The notes under the pieces are model-generated. The model saw nothing but the letters and a program-made list of their open reading frames with translations. It was not told the origin of the DNA and did no database searches. This document shows, in pieces, positions 1 to 8,459 of a stretch of DNA of 64,000 nt. The stretch spans positions 83,692-147,691 of the forward strand of contig JARKNV010000069.1 of assembly GCA_029976065.1 (NCBI GenBank), in the 5' to 3' direction. The stretch comes from Selenomonadales bacterium (GTDB lineage: Bacteria; Bacillota; Negativicutes; Sporomusales; UBA7701). The stretch's first letter is position 1, and every line of letters begins with the position of its first letter. The translations under genes and the position numbers were made by a program.

Positions 1-54
1 CGCAAGATTTTGACATATCTTAAAACAGATTATAACCGATGATGTCGACGGTCG

Positions 55-414
55 TCAAGCCCCCGTCTGCTGGACGGACATCCGCTTGTGCCCCGACATG
101 ATCATTTTGCGCGTGAGGATGAAGTGGTTGTAAACGCCCTGCACAGCGGATATCAGGGCGCGTTTCGACGGGGTGTGCATCCGTTCGTCAATATCCCTGA
201 TGATCACTTCCTTGTCGTCTGACAGTGATTTGCCGGCGAGGATTTTTTTGACGAATGTGTTTTGGATGTCGCAGTACATCGGTACGTGACAATCAATGAT
301 TTCCCCGGAGTCGATGTCGACCGTTACGATTATGCAGACAAATTTATGGCGCTGGGATATGTCCGTTTCGGTCGGCACCTGTGCCTGCGCGGAAAAGATG
401 TGCTCCCTGCCCAT
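55..414 (-). CDS. DUF3870 domain protein
   Basis: A protein of 119 residues when started at the internal ATG at 414, which has a good GAGGTG ribosome site six bases upstream; the longer ORF in the track begins at a TTG without one. The body (a hydrophobic strand VCIIVTVDIDSGEIIDC, then a run ending in DIDERMHTPSKRALISAVQ) matches what I recall of the DUF3870 family, small cytoplasmic proteins of unknown function often found near catabolic genes. It is divergent from the thiolase operon. No catalytic residues are evident and I do not assign a role. Confidence 0.7.
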   Translation of the reverse strand: MGREHIFSAQAQVPTETDISQRHKFVCIIVTVDIDSGEIIDCHVPMYCDIQNTFVKKILAGKSLSDDKEVIIRDIDERMHTPSKRALISAVQGVYNHFILTRKMIMSGHKRMSVQQTGA

Positions 415-711
415 TTTTTCACCTCGTTGCGGAAAATTTTGATGCAAATTTCCGGGCCGTGGATATACAAGTTCTCTTAATTATCTGTATTTTCCTGCCG
501 GCGGTGTATAGATTTTTTATATAGGCATTTTATTGACTTACCGTTATGTTTGGGGATGTAGTCCTGCGTTTCGCCGTTTTCCCGCCTTCAGCCGGACCTT
601 TTTCGACACTGCAGGCGCGTTTTTGCGAATAACTTCGCTGCCGACGTCTTGACGCGGCCGGCGGGTATCGTTTAAAATAATTATTGAGTTAATGGTACCG
701 AGTTGCTTGGT

Positions 712-810
712 TATTGTATCGGAACACAATTTCGATATGTAGTGAACAAGCCCAGCTCGTTAAATGCGTTAATGCTCTGCATTGCATTTTACGGTCTGGG
801 CTTGTTCATT
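712..810 (+). promoter_or_regulatory. Structured leader unit 1 (two hairpins)
   Basis: This is the first of two related units in the 600-base gap before the thiolase gene. A short hairpin (TATCGGAA pairing with TTTCGATA, 717-737) is followed by a perfect 12-bp stem (GAACAAGCCCAG at 744-755 with CTGGGCTTGTTC at 796-807). The loop of that stem holds a further nested stem (AATGC/GCATT). No U-tract follows, so it is not an obvious terminator. The strand is inferred from the downstream gene. I recognise no known riboswitch class. Confidence 0.55.
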
Positions 811-899
811 GGCAAAAGAAAATAGGGGTTGAAATCGCTAACTCAGATGCCGGACGCACGGCCTGGTATTTTTAGCGGTTGCTATGAGTCGCTTGGACT

Positions 900-1001
900 T
901 ATGGTATCGAACGAACTTCGATATGGAGTAAGCAAGCTTAGCTCGTAATGACACTGCGAATGGTTCGTCGTGTTCTTATCAGAGCTAAGCTTTTTGATTT
1001 T
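900..1001 (+). promoter_or_regulatory. Structured leader unit 2 with terminator-like tail
   Basis: This second unit repeats the architecture of unit 1: TATCGAA/TTCGATA (905-923), then AAGCTTAGCTC (934-944) pairing perfectly with GAGCTAAGCTT (982-992). The inner loop again forms a stem (ACAC-GCGAA with TTCGT-GTGT). The 3' arm runs into TTTTTGATTTT, so this unit looks like an intrinsic terminator about 40 bases before the thiolase start. A second candidate 3' arm, CGAGCTAA at 1004-1011, can pair with TTAGCTCG at 938-945. Competing arms of this kind are typical of attenuators. The function is inference. Confidence 0.55.
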
Positions 1002-1041
1002 ATCGAGCTAATCAGCAAATTATCGAATGGAGGTAACAAGT

Positions 1042-2232
1042 ATGGAAGAAGTTGTCATCGTAAGCGCTGTACGGACGCCGATCGGCAAGATCGGCGGCGC
1101 CCTGCGCGATGTCCCGCCTGAAGATTTGGCCAGAGACGTTATCGCGGAGAGCATCCGGCGCGCCAATGTGGAGCCCGATAGGATCGACGAGGTGATTTTC
1201 GGCCAGACGAAGCAGAGCGCCGAAGCGGCCAATCTGGCCAGGGTGGCGGCGCTAAAGGCCGGGCTGCCGATCGGGGTGCCGGCTTATACGGTGATGCGCC
1301 AGTGCGCCTCCGGGCTGCAGGCGGTGAACAACGCCGCCCAGGCGATCATGTGCGGGCTGGCCGATACCGTGGTGGCCGGCGGCACGGAGAGTATGAGCAA
1401 CGCGGTGTATTATCTCCGCAACGCGCGCTACGGCTACGGAGCCGGCAACGGCGTACTGTGCGATTCGAATATCGAGAGCCAGGCCCGTTCGCAGCCGATG
1501 GAGGTTTACGGGCAGCTGACGATGGGCTTGACGGCGGAAAATCTGGCGGCGATGTATTCGATCAGCCGCGAGGAGCAGGACTTGTACGCCCTGGGAAGCC
1601 AACAGAAGGCCCAGGCGGCGATCAAGAGCGGCCGGTTCAAGGAGGAGATTCTCCCGGTGACGATTCCGAAAAAGAAGGGCGCGCCGGTTATTTTCGCTAC
1701 CGACGAGTTCCCCCGGCCGACGACGCTGGAAGGGCTGGCGAAGTTGCCGCCGGCGTTCAAAAAGGACGGCACGGTGACGGCCGGGAACGCGACCGGCCGC
1801 AACGACGGCGCGAGCAGCCTGGTGGTCATGTCGGCGAAGGAGGCCGCGCGGCGGAGCCTGAAGCCGCTGGCGGTGCTGCGCAGCCAGGCGGCGGCGGGCG
1901 TGCCGCCGGAGATCATGGGGATCGGCCCGGTCCATGCGACGAGGAAGGCGCTGAAGCTGGCGGGGCTTACGCTGGCGGACATCGGCCTGATCGAGATGAA
2001 TGAGGCGTTCGCGGCCCAGTGCCTGGCGTGTATAAAAGAGCTCGATATGAATACGGCTATTCTGAATGTCAACGGCGGCGCGATCGCGCTCGGCCATCCC
2101 CTCGGCTGCACGGGGGCGCGCATTCTGACGACGCTGCTGTACGAGATGCGGCGGCGGCAGGTGAAGTACGGCCTGGCGACGCTCTGCATCGGCGGCGGCA
2201 TGGGGGTCGCCGACGTGGTCGAGCTGGTTTAG
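1042..2232 (+). CDS. thlA: Acetyl-CoA acetyltransferase (thiolase)
   Basis: Degradative/biosynthetic thiolase of 396 residues, the usual length. It interconverts two acetyl-CoA with acetoacetyl-CoA, or cleaves longer 3-oxoacyl-CoA. The nucleophilic cysteine lies in MRQCASG (about residue 88), followed by the conserved NEAFAAQ, GHPLGCTG and C-terminal CIGGGMG motifs that carry the catalytic histidine and second cysteine. The start at 1042 is preferred over 1027 because the earlier ATG overlaps the GGAGG ribosome site. It heads an apparent operon with ptb and buk and lies behind the structured leader at 712-1001. Substrate chain length cannot be read from sequence. Confidence 0.95.
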   Translation: MEEVVIVSAVRTPIGKIGGALRDVPPEDLARDVIAESIRRANVEPDRIDEVIFGQTKQSAEAANLARVAALKAGLPIGVPAYTVMRQCASGLQAVNNAAQAIMCGLADTVVAGGTESMSNAVYYLRNARYGYGAGNGVLCDSNIESQARSQPMEVYGQLTMGLTAENLAAMYSISREEQDLYALGSQQKAQAAIKSGRFKEEILPVTIPKKKGAPVIFATDEFPRPTTLEGLAKLPPAFKKDGTVTAGNATGRNDGASSLVVMSAKEAARRSLKPLAVLRSQAAAGVPPEIMGIGPVHATRKALKLAGLTLADIGLIEMNEAFAAQCLACIKELDMNTAILNVNGGAIALGHPLGCTGARILTTLLYEMRRRQVKYGLATLCIGGGMGVADVVELV

Positions 2233-2274
2233 CCGGCCCGATGGATTCTGAGAGGAAGCGAGGATTGCTGCCAG

Positions 2275-3183
2275 ATGATTTACCGGAATTTCGACCAGCT
2301 CCTTGAGCGGGTCTGCGCCGGCAAGCACGAGAAAAAGGTCGTGGCGGTGATGGCCGCCGAGGACAGCCACACGCTCGAGGCGGTTTGCCAGGCGGCCAGG
2401 GTGGGCGCGGTGGAGCCGCTGCTGATCGGCGATAAGCTGAAGATGCGCCGACAGCTCGAGCTGTTGGGGGAGTGCCCGGCGGATTACGCGCTCGTGCACG
2501 CGGAGACGGCCGCGGATGTGGTTTACAAGGCGGCTCAGCTCGTGAACGACGGCGAGGCGCATTTCCTGATGAAGGGCCTGATCCCGACCGGGGAAATGAT
2601 GAAGCACCTGCTGAGCGAGAGGTGCGGGTTCCGCACGGAGATGCAGATGTCCCACCTGGGACTCGTCCAGATTCCCAATTACCATAAACTGATCGGCATT
2701 ACCGATTCGGCGCTGCTTGTCTATCCCGATCTGCAGCAGAAGAAGAGCATGGTTATAAACGCGGTGAACGCGATGCTGCGGATGGGCTTCGATCCGCCGA
2801 AGGTGGCGGTTCTGGCGGCGGTGGAGCAGGTTAACCCGAAGATGCCGGAAACGCTGGACGCCGAGGCGCTGCGACAGATGAACGCCGCCGGCGAGATTGC
2901 CGGCTGCATCGTGGCGGGGCCTATTTCGTACGACCTGGCGATCAGCAGGGAGTCGGCGGAGCTGAAAGGCTATGACAGCCCGGTGTGCGGCGACGTGGAT
3001 TTGCTGGTGGCGCCGAATATCGCCGCCGCCAATATTCTGCTGAAGGCGCTCCGCTATTCCGCCGCGGCGAGCAGCGCGGGGTTCGTGGTCGGCGGCCGGG
3101 TGCCGCTGGTGCTGACTTCGCGCGCGGCGGAGGTGGGCAGCAAGTATTTGCCGATCGTCCTGGCGGCGGCGGCATCGGCGTAG
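2275..3183 (+). CDS. ptb: Phosphate butyryltransferase
   Basis: A 302-residue cytoplasmic acyltransferase of the phosphate acetyl/butyryltransferase fold. It converts an acyl-CoA (butyryl- or a branched-chain acyl-CoA) and phosphate to acyl phosphate plus CoA. The C-terminal stretch CGDVDLLVAPNIAAANILLKAL is the characteristic Ptb motif. It follows the thiolase by 42 bases and precedes butyrate kinase by 36, so the pair Ptb-Buk should form ATP from an acyl-CoA. Ptb rather than Pta is favoured by the length (about 300) and by the adjacent kinase of butyrate type. Confidence 0.93.
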   Translation: MIYRNFDQLLERVCAGKHEKKVVAVMAAEDSHTLEAVCQAARVGAVEPLLIGDKLKMRRQLELLGECPADYALVHAETAADVVYKAAQLVNDGEAHFLMKGLIPTGEMMKHLLSERCGFRTEMQMSHLGLVQIPNYHKLIGITDSALLVYPDLQQKKSMVINAVNAMLRMGFDPPKVAVLAAVEQVNPKMPETLDAEALRQMNAAGEIAGCIVAGPISYDLAISRESAELKGYDSPVCGDVDLLVAPNIAAANILLKALRYSAAASSAGFVVGGRVPLVLTSRAAEVGSKYLPIVLAAAASA

Positions 3184-3219
3184 CTTTGTCAGGATTATGG
3201 CTTTTGGGGGGAGCAGCCT

Positions 3220-4311
3220 GTGGCGGAAACGATCTATAGAATATTGTCCATCAATCCCGGCTCGACGTCGACGAAGATCGCCGTGTACGAGAACGACAGG
3301 GAGTTACTCCGCAAGAATGTCAGCCATGACGCCGCGGAGCTGGCCAAGTACAAGTCGATGGTCGACCAGTTGCCGATGCGCAAGGAGGCGATCAGGGCCT
3401 GCCTGCTGGAGGAGAATTTCGTGCTCGCCGGCCTGTCGGCGGTGGCGGGCCGGGGCGGCAAGCTGCCGCCGCTGAAGCGCGGCGCTTACAGGGTCACGCA
3501 GGAAATGGCCGATTTCCTTACATACCGCCCGATCGACGAGCACGCCTCCAATCTGGGCGCGATTATCGCCTACAGCATCGCCGAGCCGCTCGGCATCCCG
3601 TCGTTCATTTACGATGCGGTGGTGGTCGACGAGCTGGCGGAGGTGGCGCGGTATTCCGGGGTGCCGGAGCTGACGCGGCGGGCTGCCTGCCATGTGCTCA
3701 ATATGCGGGCGGTGTCCCGCAAGGTGGCCGAGAAGAGGGGCGGGAAGTTGGAGGATCTGAATATCGTGGTGACGCACATGGGCGGCGGCATCACGGCGGC
3801 GGTGATCAGCAAGGGGCGGATGATCGACGTCCTCACCGACGAGGAGGGGGCTTTTTCGCCGGAGCGGGCCGGCCGGGTGCCGTGCCGCCAGCTGGTGGAC
3901 CTGTGCTACTCTGGCAAGCTGGAGCATAAGGCGGCGATCAGGCGCATGCGGGGCAACGGCGGCCTGATCGCCTATCTGGGAACGAACAGCGCGCTCGATG
4001 TCGAGGCGCGCATCAGGCAGGGCGACAAGGAAGCCGAAAGCGTTTATTACGCCATGGCCTACCAGACGGCCAAGGGCATCGGCGAGCTGGCGACGGTGGT
4101 CAACGGCGAGGTGGATGTGATTATCCTTACGGGGGCGATCGCTTATTCGCAGCTGTTTACCGACTGGGTCGCCGCCAGGGTGAATTTCATCGCGCCGGTG
4201 GAGATCGTGGCCGGCGAAAATGAGCTTGAGGCGTTGGCGCTTGGCGCGTTGCGCGTCCTGAAGGGCGAGGAGACGGCCAGGGAATTCAGCTTGGTTCCGC
4301 CCTCCGTCTGA
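3220..4311 (+). CDS. buk: Butyrate kinase
   Basis: A 363-residue ASKHA-fold kinase with a GTG start behind GGGGGAG. It makes butyrate (or another short or branched acid) and ATP from acyl phosphate and ADP. The phosphate-binding motif SINPGSTSTKIAVYEND sits at the N-terminus and THMGGGI near residue 186; both are typical of Buk rather than acetate kinase, which is longer and starts differently. It works with the upstream Ptb. The substrate could equally be isobutyrate or isovalerate, which is common in this family. Confidence 0.95.
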   Translation: MAETIYRILSINPGSTSTKIAVYENDRELLRKNVSHDAAELAKYKSMVDQLPMRKEAIRACLLEENFVLAGLSAVAGRGGKLPPLKRGAYRVTQEMADFLTYRPIDEHASNLGAIIAYSIAEPLGIPSFIYDAVVVDELAEVARYSGVPELTRRAACHVLNMRAVSRKVAEKRGGKLEDLNIVVTHMGGGITAAVISKGRMIDVLTDEEGAFSPERAGRVPCRQLVDLCYSGKLEHKAAIRRMRGNGGLIAYLGTNSALDVEARIRQGDKEAESVYYAMAYQTAKGIGELATVVNGEVDVIILTGAIAYSQLFTDWVAARVNFIAPVEIVAGENELEALALGALRVLKGEETAREFSLVPPSV

Positions 4312-4359
4312 CGTTTATTCCGGAGCGGCCGGGAATAGATAAAGGGGAGACTGTCACTC

Positions 4360-5763
4360 ATGGTACTTACTTTGGGTCATTTTGTCGGCGTGGCTGCCAC
4401 GCTTATTGTGATGATCGCGGTCGGCTTGTACGCCGGCAGCAAGGTAAAGTCGTCGTCCGATTTCGCCACCGGCGGGCGCCAGGCGGGGCAGTCGGTGGTC
4501 GCCGGGGCGATCATGGGCACGCTGGTAAGCGGCGCGTCCACGATCGGCACCGCCCAATTGGCCTTCCAATACGGCTTTTCGGCGTGGTGGTTCACGCTGG
4601 GGGCCGGGATCGCCTGCGCGGTGCTCGGTTTGGGAACGGCACGGCGCTTCTATGAGGGCTCGTGCGAGACAATCGCCCAGTATCTGGTCAAAACGTACGG
4701 GACGCCGATCGGGCCACTTTCCACCGTCTTCGGCGCATTAGGAATGTTCTTGAGCATGATCAGTCAGGTGCTGGCGTTCATCGCCCTGATGACGACGATG
4801 TTCCCCATCAGCCCGCTGACGGCGGCGGCGATCGGCATCGTGTTCGTGCTGTGTTATGTGCTGTTCGGCGGGGTGTGGGGCGTCGGCCTGGTCGGCGTGG
4901 CCAAGCTGATCCTGCTGTATGTGGCGATGATTTCCTGCGGGGCGATCGCGCTGGTCATGATGGGCGGGGTCGGGGGGCTGCAGGCGAGTTTCCCGGCGTT
5001 CCCGTGGTTTTCGCTGTTCGGCCGGGGGGTGGAGAAGGATCTTGCCGGCGGGGTCTCGCTGGTGGTGGGCGTGCTGTCGACCCAGACTTACGCCCAGGCG
5101 ATCGCCGCCGGGCGGAGTTTTTCCGAGGCGCGCAAGGGGGCGCTGTGGTCGGCGCTGCTCATCCCGCCGATCGGCATCGGCGGGATCATGGTCGGACTGT
5201 TCATGCGGGCTAATTTCCCCGGCACGCCTTCGAGCGAGGTGCTGCCGACCTTCATCCTGGGGTATCTGCCGCCGGTGCTGTCCGGCGTCATCCTGGCGAC
5301 CCTGCTGATCACGGCCGTGGGCGGCTGGGCGGGTTTGCTGTTCGGCATTTCGACGATGTTCACGCGCGATATCTATCAGCGGTTCATCAGGCAGCAGGCG
5401 CAGCAGGGCGAGGCGCTGCTGGTGCAGCGGACGGCGATCGTCGTCGTCGTGCTGCTGTCGGCGCTGGTGGCGACCGGCAACGCGGGGTCGCTGATCCTGG
5501 GCTGGAGCTTCCTGTCGATGGGCCTGCGGGGCTGCACCATCCTCTGCCCGCTGCTGGGGGCGATGTTCTTCCCGCGCTACCTGACCCCGGCGGCCGGCAT
5601 AGCGGCGGCGTTTCTGGGGCCGGTGACGAACGTTGTATGGTTCCTGTGCTTCCCCAAAGGGGTCGATCCGCTTTATCCCGGGCTGCTCGCGAGCCTGGCG
5701 GCGCTGCTGGTCGTAAGCCTGTTCACGAGGAAGAAGGCGCGGCCGGCGGATTTGCCGGCGTAA
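4360..5763 (+). CDS. Sodium:solute symporter family permease
   Basis: A 467-residue integral membrane protein with about 12-13 hydrophobic segments. The N-terminal SSSFS-type signature (DFATGGRQAG, then a small-residue helix GTLVSGASTIGTAQLA) places it in the SSS family, which moves small organic anions, amino acids or vitamins with sodium. It follows buk by 48 bases on the same strand and is closed by a strong terminator, so it is probably the last gene of the thiolase-ptb-buk operon. It may import the acid that the operon handles or exchange product. The specific solute is not predictable. Confidence 0.85.
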   Translation: MVLTLGHFVGVAATLIVMIAVGLYAGSKVKSSSDFATGGRQAGQSVVAGAIMGTLVSGASTIGTAQLAFQYGFSAWWFTLGAGIACAVLGLGTARRFYEGSCETIAQYLVKTYGTPIGPLSTVFGALGMFLSMISQVLAFIALMTTMFPISPLTAAAIGIVFVLCYVLFGGVWGVGLVGVAKLILLYVAMISCGAIALVMMGGVGGLQASFPAFPWFSLFGRGVEKDLAGGVSLVVGVLSTQTYAQAIAAGRSFSEARKGALWSALLIPPIGIGGIMVGLFMRANFPGTPSSEVLPTFILGYLPPVLSGVILATLLITAVGGWAGLLFGISTMFTRDIYQRFIRQQAQQGEALLVQRTAIVVVVLLSALVATGNAGSLILGWSFLSMGLRGCTILCPLLGAMFFPRYLTPAAGIAAAFLGPVTNVVWFLCFPKGVDPLYPGLLASLAALLVVSLFTRKKARPADLPA

Positions 5764-5777
5764 CGGGATGCATGAAC

Positions 5778-5804
5778 AAAAAGAGGGCTACGGCCCTCTT
5801 TTTT
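5778..5804. terminator. Bidirectional intrinsic terminator
   Basis: The inverted repeat AAAAAGAGGGC-tacg-GCCCTCTTTTTT lies between the convergent symporter gene and the last gene of the cobalamin operon. It has U-runs in both directions. Confidence 0.9.
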
Positions 5805-5812
5805 GTTTGTAT

Positions 5813-6439
5813 TTATATGCTACTTTTGGTCTGGGGGCGCAAATGATGGATGTCATTGAGCAGGGTGAGTATCGTCCTCTGGGGGTGGTATTCGAGGATG
5901 CTGACACAGGTGTTGTCGAGGCGGATGTCCCAGAGGTGGTTGAGGTGGATGCCGAGGGCGGCGCAGATGATGGTGCGGATGGTGCCGCCGTGGGAGACGA
6001 CGGCGACGGTCTGGCCGCTATGGCGCTCGACGAGGCGGCCGATGGCGCCGGCGGCCCGTTCCTTGAGTTCGCGGAAGGTTTCGCCGCCGGGGATGCGCAC
6101 TTCGTCGGTGCGGGTGAACAGCTGGCCGTATTCTTCCGGCCACTTGCCGCTGATGCCTTCGTAGGTGAGGCCTTCCCATTCGCCGAAGAGGATTTCGCGC
6201 AGGTCGGGCAGGCAGGTGACGGGCAGGCCGTGGCGGGCGGCGATGGTTTCGGCGGTGATGCAGGCGCGGCGGAGGTCGCTGGCGTAGACGGCGTCGAGCT
6301 TCTCGTTCGCGAGGCGGCCGGCGACGAGTTCGGCCTGGCGGAGCCCTTCGTCGGAAAGGTCGGTGTCGGTGTGGCCCTGATATTTGAGTTCTTTGTTCCA
6401 GACGGTTTCGCCGTGGCGGATGAGGATTATTTTCGTCAT
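5813..6439 (-). CDS. cobC: Histidine phosphatase, probable alpha-ribazole phosphatase
   Basis: A 208-residue phosphoglycerate-mutase-fold phosphatase. The catalytic RHGE is at residues 8-11, and SHGGT near residue 150 carries the second histidine. In this position (last gene of a cobalamin operon, its start overlapping cobD by four bases) the expected job is removal of phosphate from alpha-ribazole phosphate or adenosylcobalamin phosphate in lower-ligand assembly. The fold alone does not set the substrate, so the assignment rests on context. Confidence 0.85.
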   Translation of the reverse strand: MTKIILIRHGETVWNKELKYQGHTDTDLSDEGLRQAELVAGRLANEKLDAVYASDLRRACITAETIAARHGLPVTCLPDLREILFGEWEGLTYEGISGKWPEEYGQLFTRTDEVRIPGGETFRELKERAAGAIGRLVERHSGQTVAVVSHGGTIRTIICAALGIHLNHLWDIRLDNTCVSILEYHPQRTILTLLNDIHHLRPQTKSSI

Positions 6440-7533
6440 GGAGTACCACCCTTGAGGTTTTTGGCCAGCGCGGCCAACAAAACGGCGTTCTGCGCCGGCA
6501 GCTTTACGGCCAGGCGGATGTATGCGGGGGACAGCCCCGGATAGTTGCCGCAGTCGCGGATGAGGATGCCGTCCCGCAGCATGGCCTGGCGGAGCGCAGG
6601 GGCGGTCGTGGTTGCAAGGCGGGCGAGGATGAAGTTGGCGCAGGCCGGGAAGGGCCGGACGCCGGGGAGGGCGGCGAGGCCGCTGGCAAGTTCCCCGCGG
6701 GCGGCGGCGACGGCGGCGACGCTGGCTTCCCGGTAGGCGTCGTCGGCGAGGGCGGCGACGCCGGCGGCCTGGGCGAGGGTGTTGACGTTCCAGGGGTCTT
6801 TGGCCCGGTCGAGACTGTCGCCTACGGCCCGGTCGGCTAGCAGGAAGCCGAGGCGCAGGCCGGGGACGGCGTAGAATTTGGTGAGCGACTGGAGGACGAT
6901 GAGATTGGAATAAGCGCCGAGCAGCGGCCGGCAGGTATAGTCGGCGGCGGCGGGCAGGAAGTCGAGGAAGGATTCGTCGACGACAACCCAGGCGCCCCGG
7001 CGGGCGGCGGCGGCGGCGACGGTTTCGACGGCGGCGCGGCTTAGCAGGCCGCCGGTGGGGTTGTTGGGGTTGCAGAGGAAGGCGAGGTCGACACCGGCAA
7101 GGCGGGCGGCGAAGGCCTCGGGGTCGAGGCCGAAGCCGTCCTCCTCCGGGAGGGGGAAATATTCTACGGCGGCGCCGGCGGCCCGGGCGGCCCGCTCGTA
7201 TTCGCTGAAGGTAGGGGCGGCGAGCAGGACGCGGCGCGGACGGCGCACCTGGCAGAGGACATAGAGGAGTTCGGCGGCGCCGTTGCCGCAGGTGACGAGG
7301 GCGGGGTCGACGCCGTAGCGCTTGCCGATGGCGGTTTTGAGGGCGGACGCGGCGGCGTCGGGGTAGTGGACGACGCTGTCGAGGGCGGCCTGGACGGCAG
7401 CCCGGACGGCGGGAGACAGCCCGAGGGGGTTGATGTTGGCGCTGTAGTCCAGGAGGTCGCCGAGCGCGGCGCCGGTAAGACGGGCGGCGGCGTAGACGTT
7501 GCCGCCGTGTTCGAATTCACGGGGGGTGTTCAT
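6436..7533 (-). CDS. cobD: Threonine-phosphate decarboxylase
   Basis: A 365-residue class I/II PLP enzyme that decarboxylates L-threonine O-3-phosphate to (R)-1-amino-2-propanol phosphate, the linker of the cobalamin nucleotide loop. Visible marks are the N-terminal HGGN and DYSANINPLG typical of CobD, the NPNNPTGG motif and the PLP lysine in SLTKFYAVPGLRLG. It overlaps both neighbours by four bases (translational coupling). The upstream threonine kinase supplies its substrate. Confidence 0.95.
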   Translation of the reverse strand: MNTPREFEHGGNVYAAARLTGAALGDLLDYSANINPLGLSPAVRAAVQAALDSVVHYPDAAASALKTAIGKRYGVDPALVTCGNGAAELLYVLCQVRRPRRVLLAAPTFSEYERAARAAGAAVEYFPLPEEDGFGLDPEAFAARLAGVDLAFLCNPNNPTGGLLSRAAVETVAAAAARRGAWVVVDESFLDFLPAAADYTCRPLLGAYSNLIVLQSLTKFYAVPGLRLGFLLADRAVGDSLDRAKDPWNVNTLAQAAGVAALADDAYREASVAAVAAARGELASGLAALPGVRPFPACANFILARLATTTAPALRQAMLRDGILIRDCGNYPGLSPAYIRLAVKLPAQNAVLLAALAKNLKGGTP

Positions 7534-8411
7534 CGGCTTCCCTCCTTTAGCACGGTGAGCCCGCCGGAGATGAGTCGGGCCGTCCGCAGGAACTGGAGCG
7601 CGGGGCAGGCCCGCACGATCTCCGTGTGGCAGGCGGCGGCCGCGGCGGCCGAAGGTTCGCCGGGGAAAAGGACGCCGAGGACGGTGCCGCTGTGGGCGGT
7701 ATTGACGCCGACCGCGCCGTGACGGCGGGCGACGGCGATGACTTCCTCGAGCGAAGGCTTGGCGAGGATGGCCTGGTTGGCAAGGGCGCTGACGGTGGCG
7801 GCCCGGCCGATGAGGGCGCAGTCGCCGGCGGCGAGGCCGCGACTGACGAGGTCGACGGCCAGGCGGACTTCCTTTTCCTTGGCGGCGTTGAGGGCGGCCA
7901 GGTCGGTGCGCCGGTTGAATTCGAGGGTGTCGATGCGGCCGCCGGCGTCGAAGATGAGGACGCTCATCGGCGGCGGGGCGCCAAGGGGCCGCCGGATAAG
8001 GCCGCGGACATGGTCGAACATGACGATGCCGGGGAAGAAGATGCCGTCAGTCGGCTCGATGGCCAGGGCGATGTCGGCGATTTCGTCGGCGGCGAGGCGG
8101 CGGCCGGCGGCGAGGGCGGCGGCCTGACAGGCGGCGGCGATGTCGGCGCTGGAGGAGGCCATGCCTTTGCCCTGGGGCAAAGCCGAGGCGACGGCGACGG
8201 TGAAGGGCCGGCCGGCAAGGCCGAGGCGGTCCCAGGTCAGGCGGACGGCGGCGACGGTCTTGTCGCCGGCGGCCGACGGGCCGGCGCTGGGGATGACGGT
8301 GACCTCGCTGTAGAGGTCGACCGGGCAGGTTATGAGGAAGTTGCCGCCGTCCAGGGTGCCCTGGACGAGTTCGCCGCACGAGCCGGGTGCGCGGACGGTT
8401 GCTGTCATCAT
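7530..8411 (-). CDS. pduX: L-threonine kinase (PduX-like, GHMP family)
   Basis: A 293-residue GHMP-family kinase. The ATP-binding motif is PQGKGMASSSADIA around residue 80, and the N-terminal RAPGSCGELVQG is characteristic of PduX. It phosphorylates L-threonine for CobD, completing aminopropanol phosphate synthesis inside the operon. Its 3' end overlaps cobD by four bases. The match to the PduX signature is good; no alternative GHMP substrate fits the context. Confidence 0.9.
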   Translation of the reverse strand: MMTATVRAPGSCGELVQGTLDGGNFLITCPVDLYSEVTVIPSAGPSAAGDKTVAAVRLTWDRLGLAGRPFTVAVASALPQGKGMASSSADIAAACQAAALAAGRRLAADEIADIALAIEPTDGIFFPGIVMFDHVRGLIRRPLGAPPPMSVLIFDAGGRIDTLEFNRRTDLAALNAAKEKEVRLAVDLVSRGLAAGDCALIGRAATVSALANQAILAKPSLEEVIAVARRHGAVGVNTAHSGTVLGVLFPGEPSAAAAAACHTEIVRACPALQFLRTARLISGGLTVLKEGSR

Positions 8412-8459
8412 ATAATTATTCCCCTGTTGCGTACGCTGCGACTCGGCCGCGCGCGAATT

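Noticed and set aside
262-480. Plus-strand 72-residue ORF
   Set aside because: It is a shadow of the DUF3870 gene on the other strand with no ribosome site.
544-729. 61-residue minus-strand ORF
   Set aside because: It overlaps the start of structured leader unit 1, has no ribosome site and shows no family features.
712-1001. T-box or known riboswitch before the thiolase gene
   Set aside because: The T-box sequence (AGGGTGGNACCGCG), the B12 box and other familiar aptamer cores are absent.
1252-2685. Minus-strand 477-residue ORF opposite thiolase and ptb
   Set aside because: His/Arg/Gln-rich shadow frame caused by high GC; the plus-strand genes have clear family motifs.
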